NCBI GenBank assembly: GCA_036736205.1
Contig: DAINMX010000055.1
Span: 1-32,606, forward strand
DNA length: 32,606 nucleotides
Origin: XYA12-FULL-58-9 sp001798605
GTDB taxonomy: Bacteria > Myxococcota > XYA12-FULL-58-9
Direction of reading: 5' to 3'
Part shown: positions 30,601 to 32,606 of the stretch, piece by piece
How positions within the stretch are numbered: position 1 is the stretch's first letter
Layout of the letters: every line of letters starts with the position of its first letter
The notes under the pieces: generated by a model
Seen by the model: only the letters and a program-made list of their open reading frames with translations
The model's database searches: none
What the model was told of the DNA's origin: nothing
Program-made: the position numbers and the translations under genes

Positions 30601-32572
30601 TGAAGCCGCTCCAGGCTGTTCTGCCGTCTTTTTGGTTCAACAAGGCGATGTAGAAGGCGCTGTCATTCCAGGTGCTCGGAGATTTGGTGATGGGACCGGT
30701 GGGAGTCGTGTCAATCTCGTCCAGGGATGTCGGTCCGTCGGCAAAAGAGCTGGCGTTTGCGGTGGCGGCTATTCTCTCAAACTCGCGCATGGCCCATTCA
30801 GGTTGGGGCAGGCGCAGCAAGGTGAGGCCGTCATATCCTTGTGCTGAGATGGCGTCATGAACGTTGACCCAACCGTCTGGACTGCCCACGGGCAGGGCGT
30901 TCTCGCCCTTGATGGTGACATTGCGGTGCGCGGCCGCCGCTGCCACCCAAGAGACCAGTGACTCGGCTCGGCTCGCGACAGAGGGGCCACCGCTGCCGTC
31001 ATCCATCTCCAGGCAGGTGAAGTGCAGGACGATATTTGGAGCATGGGGGCGGTTTTTGACTTCAGCAAACAACCCCACCACGTTGTTGTAGCCGTGGCCG
31101 TCCACGTCCATGTTCCAGGTTGTGCGGGCTTCACTGGAACGGATCAGCCCTGCATTGAGCTCGGCCGTACGATCGGTGCCGGTGCGCCAATGTACGCCAG
31201 GGACCTTTGCGCCAATGTCGATGCCGCGAAAGGGAGCGTCCTTGGTGTTGAAGACGTCGACTGCTTTGCCAAGGAGGGAGCGGCCGTGGTTCATCAACGA
31301 GTCGTTGTACCAGTCGAACAGGTCACGTCCGTAGGCGGTATTTTTGTCGTGGCCGAAGGTGAAAAAATTGTTGGCATCCTGTGGCGGTCGAATTTCGTCA
31401 GCGCTGTTGAGGTCGGTTCCCCAGGCTTCGTTGAGGCGACTGAGGGAGCCATATTTGGCCATGGCAAAATTCTGCCAACTGACACGAGCGAGGGGGCTGT
31501 AGGCCTGCAGTGCGCCACGAGTAGGGTAGCCCGTGCCTTGGTCATGGGCATTGTAGGAGGGATAGCGCAACTCCCCCGCCGGTCCCAGGCTGATGTTGAT
31601 TTCTGAGATGAGGTCGGCACGACTGCCAAATTTTTCTTGGAACGCCGTCATGACCTTTTCGTATTCACCGATGGCCGCCTGGGTTGCCCAAACCGAGAGG
31701 GTCTCTTTGCAGACGTTGCCCTGCTCGCTGACCGCGAAGGGGCCGGTGCCAGCTTCGGGGGCTAGATGCGCATACTTCTGACCCAGGTAACTCGGGATGG
31801 GAACAAAGACGTCGTCGCCGACATTGCCACCACACTGATGAAAGGAAAGGATGGGCACCCAACACAGGCCGGCTCGCTCGACGACTTCGGCAATCCGCTC
31901 GTAATAGGTCCAGTTGAACTCGCCATCTTTGGGTTCCACCAAGCCCCACCACACATCCGTGGAGACGGCGTCGGCACCATGCTTCTTCGCGTCGGCGAGC
32001 ATCTGTTCGAAGCCTGCCCAAGCAGCAAGATTGGCAGGGGTGTCGATCCAATTGCCAGCCGAGTCCCGTCGTAAGTCGGCGGGCTCGCCCACCAAAAGAG
32101 GGGCCATGTAGTTGAACGAGTATTCCTTGAGCGCGTTTCTTGCCGGGGTGTTGCGGATGGAGCGAGTGGGGGTGAGGCTCGCGGCTTGGTACAGGTAGTC
32201 CTGTGTGTCTTGGGCGCCGCAGGTAAGCTCAGTTAGGGCCTCGGTGATATTGTAACGGCGGCCTGTGGGGATTTCGGCGTGATGGTTTTTGGCATAGGCG
32301 TCGATGAGCAGGCGATCAAAACGTCGCAGATCTTCGAGGTCGAATTTGACGTCGCTGTCGCCGAGCTTGGCACCGATGGCACGGGTCAGAGTATAGGCGA
32401 CGGCATTGAGATCACGCTCGCTGATAGTGCCAGTGCGGCCAGTATTATCGAATTTGCTGGTGAGCTCGACGAGATGGCAGGCGTACTCGGGGATGGTATA
32501 TTGGAGTCTGCTTGCCTGTACATTCCCCAAACTCATTGGCGGTCCATTCCTGTCTCGTCGTGGTACCTCCAT
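27656..32572 (-). CDS. Giant GH14 beta-amylase / inactive GH13 / active GH13 fusion protein
   Basis: 1638 aa; a start 12 codons later (MSLGNVQASRLQ, 32536) is equally possible. Residues about 25-140 are the N-terminal domain shared with the 1040-aa protein. Residues about 150-610 are a GH14 beta-amylase: DVWWGLVEP, HQCGGNVGDDV, catalytic E334 (SLGPAGELRYPSY), GIDIGAKVPGVHWR, HFTCLEM, and E557 (KGENAL). Residues about 640-1010 are a GH13 module very like the neighbour's active half but without catalysis. H777 replaces the nucleophile (GFRLHEAG), L810 replaces the acid/base, D-N-H-D is gone, region I reads DVVVEP, and the loop domain between regions I and II is deleted. Residues about 1053-1638 are an intact GH13: MIDMVPNH, D1317 (GFRVDYAH), E1346 (FIGEAYE), D1415 (AENHDEP). 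No signal peptide. First gene of the cluster seen here. A beta/alpha-amylase fusion is known from Paenibacillus polymyxa, but that one is secreted. Confidence 0.93.
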   Translation of the reverse strand: MEVPRRDRNGPPMSLGNVQASRLQYTIPEYACHLVELTSKFDNTGRTGTISERDLNAVAYTLTRAIGAKLGDSDVKFDLEDLRRFDRLLIDAYAKNHHAEIPTGRRYNITEALTELTCGAQDTQDYLYQAASLTPTRSIRNTPARNALKEYSFNYMAPLLVGEPADLRRDSAGNWIDTPANLAAWAGFEQMLADAKKHGADAVSTDVWWGLVEPKDGEFNWTYYERIAEVVERAGLCWVPILSFHQCGGNVGDDVFVPIPSYLGQKYAHLAPEAGTGPFAVSEQGNVCKETLSVWATQAAIGEYEKVMTAFQEKFGSRADLISEINISLGPAGELRYPSYNAHDQGTGYPTRGALQAYSPLARVSWQNFAMAKYGSLSRLNEAWGTDLNSADEIRPPQDANNFFTFGHDKNTAYGRDLFDWYNDSLMNHGRSLLGKAVDVFNTKDAPFRGIDIGAKVPGVHWRTGTDRTAELNAGLIRSSEARTTWNMDVDGHGYNNVVGLFAEVKNRPHAPNIVLHFTCLEMDDGSGGPSVASRAESLVSWVAAAAAHRNVTIKGENALPVGSPDGWVNVHDAISAQGYDGLTLLRLPQPEWAMREFERIAATANASSFADGPTSLDEIDTTPTGPITKSPSTWNDSAFYIALLNQKDGRTAWSGFNLANAEQSHAGDLPGLTQHLDEIQALGCNTLCLTPVAHGLHAYGDKLVINALGVDPSRGNAEDLRRLVDACHQRGMRIILDVVVEPRAVMGASKRSSPKSLARVQQWWMSQFDLDGFRLHEAGRTQEFWNEFNGEVIRHAREIGKDNFLLVALDSTPPSFSSALRCTFTGGPSCQIGAALRELDVETRTNVVFNSINRPDFERFLDLVDDNPVARDTALATMFCAPGLPCVSYGSDYVKKLQSLRAALPVLQYGSTQVRWEKNDRCDIYAFARKLEGTEVLFVANPTDKMRRAETIRLDPQIFQPGDSVIDQFHPRDRLTVGGSKDEPLLDVTLDPHAHSLWAKANASFNGLSILGVQGLHKKRRATPSQNMVTTDNKQARAINLERTKERASHNTDRAVVYQLLVRTFGNVNGTNQVDGDIHTNGVGKFSDINDAALEEIKKQGHTHVYLSGVLRQATATDYSDIGLPADDPDILKGKAGSPWAIKDYFDVCPDYADNPANRLAEFKELIERIKAKGLKPMIDMVPNHVARSYHSVVRPDLDFGSGDDRSKFFDLDNNFYYLNDEPGRGLTINRKNAPEGADGKFAGEDGSPGHPPRMTGNTMSYEVGDNDWCETVKLNYGLNPKTGELRIDPLPDTWVKMDQIIAYWQGMGIEGFRVDYAHVVPIEFWKWAIARAKNRDSEFKFIGEAYETSPDRVEGFTLGKLVEAGFDGVYDAELYHGLREVIAGSKWANDIDGWLEKHAFIEDHLVRYAENHDEPRIAAARRPDDLWNSGMGNAAAGKSMAAILFLGTRGPNLLYNGQEIGETADGKAGFGGGNSRTTIFDYWTMPAHANWVGKDHSYNEANLTPEQRELRSFYRVINGLTKSAPFAKGARYNLQSHNTRFDDYGPGEHVYSFLRYDDQGHRALVVVNLSDNQTFNPTVRIPDHAMGMMSLSPGEVKLTSLLGEPLENKTSTAQDLTQGGVSVLLPPHGVSLIQID

Positions 32573-32606
32573 TATCGGCCAAAATTCAGCGGGGTTGCGT
32601 CTTGCA

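Noticed and set aside
1..32606. CRISPR arrays, tRNA or rRNA genes, insertion sequences with transposase, prophage genes
   Set aside because: Looked for on both strands; no regularly spaced repeats, cloverleaf, conserved rRNA stretch or transposase motif seen.

Overview
The window looks like chromosomal DNA of a Gram-negative bacterium. An LpxH-type lipid A enzyme and a lipobox lipoprotein point to an outer membrane. IPT/TIG surface proteins, PilZ and other c-di-GMP proteins, a two-zinc-finger PARP-type protein, long coiled coils and a small secreted helical protein of a type I associate with myxobacteria suggest Myxococcota or a related 'deltaproteobacterial' lineage. That placement is inference; there is no rRNA or universal marker to test it.

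Layout. 1-1171 is the 3' end of an RHS-repeat gene with two in-frame copies of a ~94 bp palindromic mini-element, a 7-bp tandem duplication that shifts its cysteine-rich tip out of frame, and a small membrane-protein gene. 1172-1530 is rich in hairpins and has no gene. 1531-2483 (-) is a three-gene regulator/antitoxin/ParE-toxin operon with a 23-bp palindrome on its promoter. 2815-10678 holds a repeat-built coiled-coil protein, a double PARP zinc-finger protein, a PilZ protein, a hybrid histidine kinase, glycerol kinase and a basic-tailed DUF2934 protein. 10760-15794 (-) is a large IPT lipoprotein followed by a REC-PAS-GGDEF-EAL response regulator. 15912-20216 contains a deoxynucleoside kinase, SfsA, two small exported or anchored proteins, LpxH and a Phd/PIN toxin-antitoxin pair.

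20226-32572 (-) is the most distinctive part: a five-gene cluster read from the right edge leftwards. It encodes a 1638-aa protein (new N-terminal domain, GH14 beta-amylase, catalytically dead GH13, intact GH13), a 1040-aa protein (the same N-terminal domain, degenerate GH13 half, intact GH13), an unrecognised 420-aa protein, a TPR protein and an SLC45-like MFS sugar transporter with a ~130-aa insertion. The two enzymes have no signal peptide, so the cluster may be an intracellular starch/glycogen or maltodextrin breakdown system built from tandem active and inactive amylase modules. This and the RPE-like in-frame element in the RHS gene are my best candidates for something undescribed.

Regulatory calls (promoters, operators, hairpins) come from reading the sequence by eye and are weaker than the gene calls.
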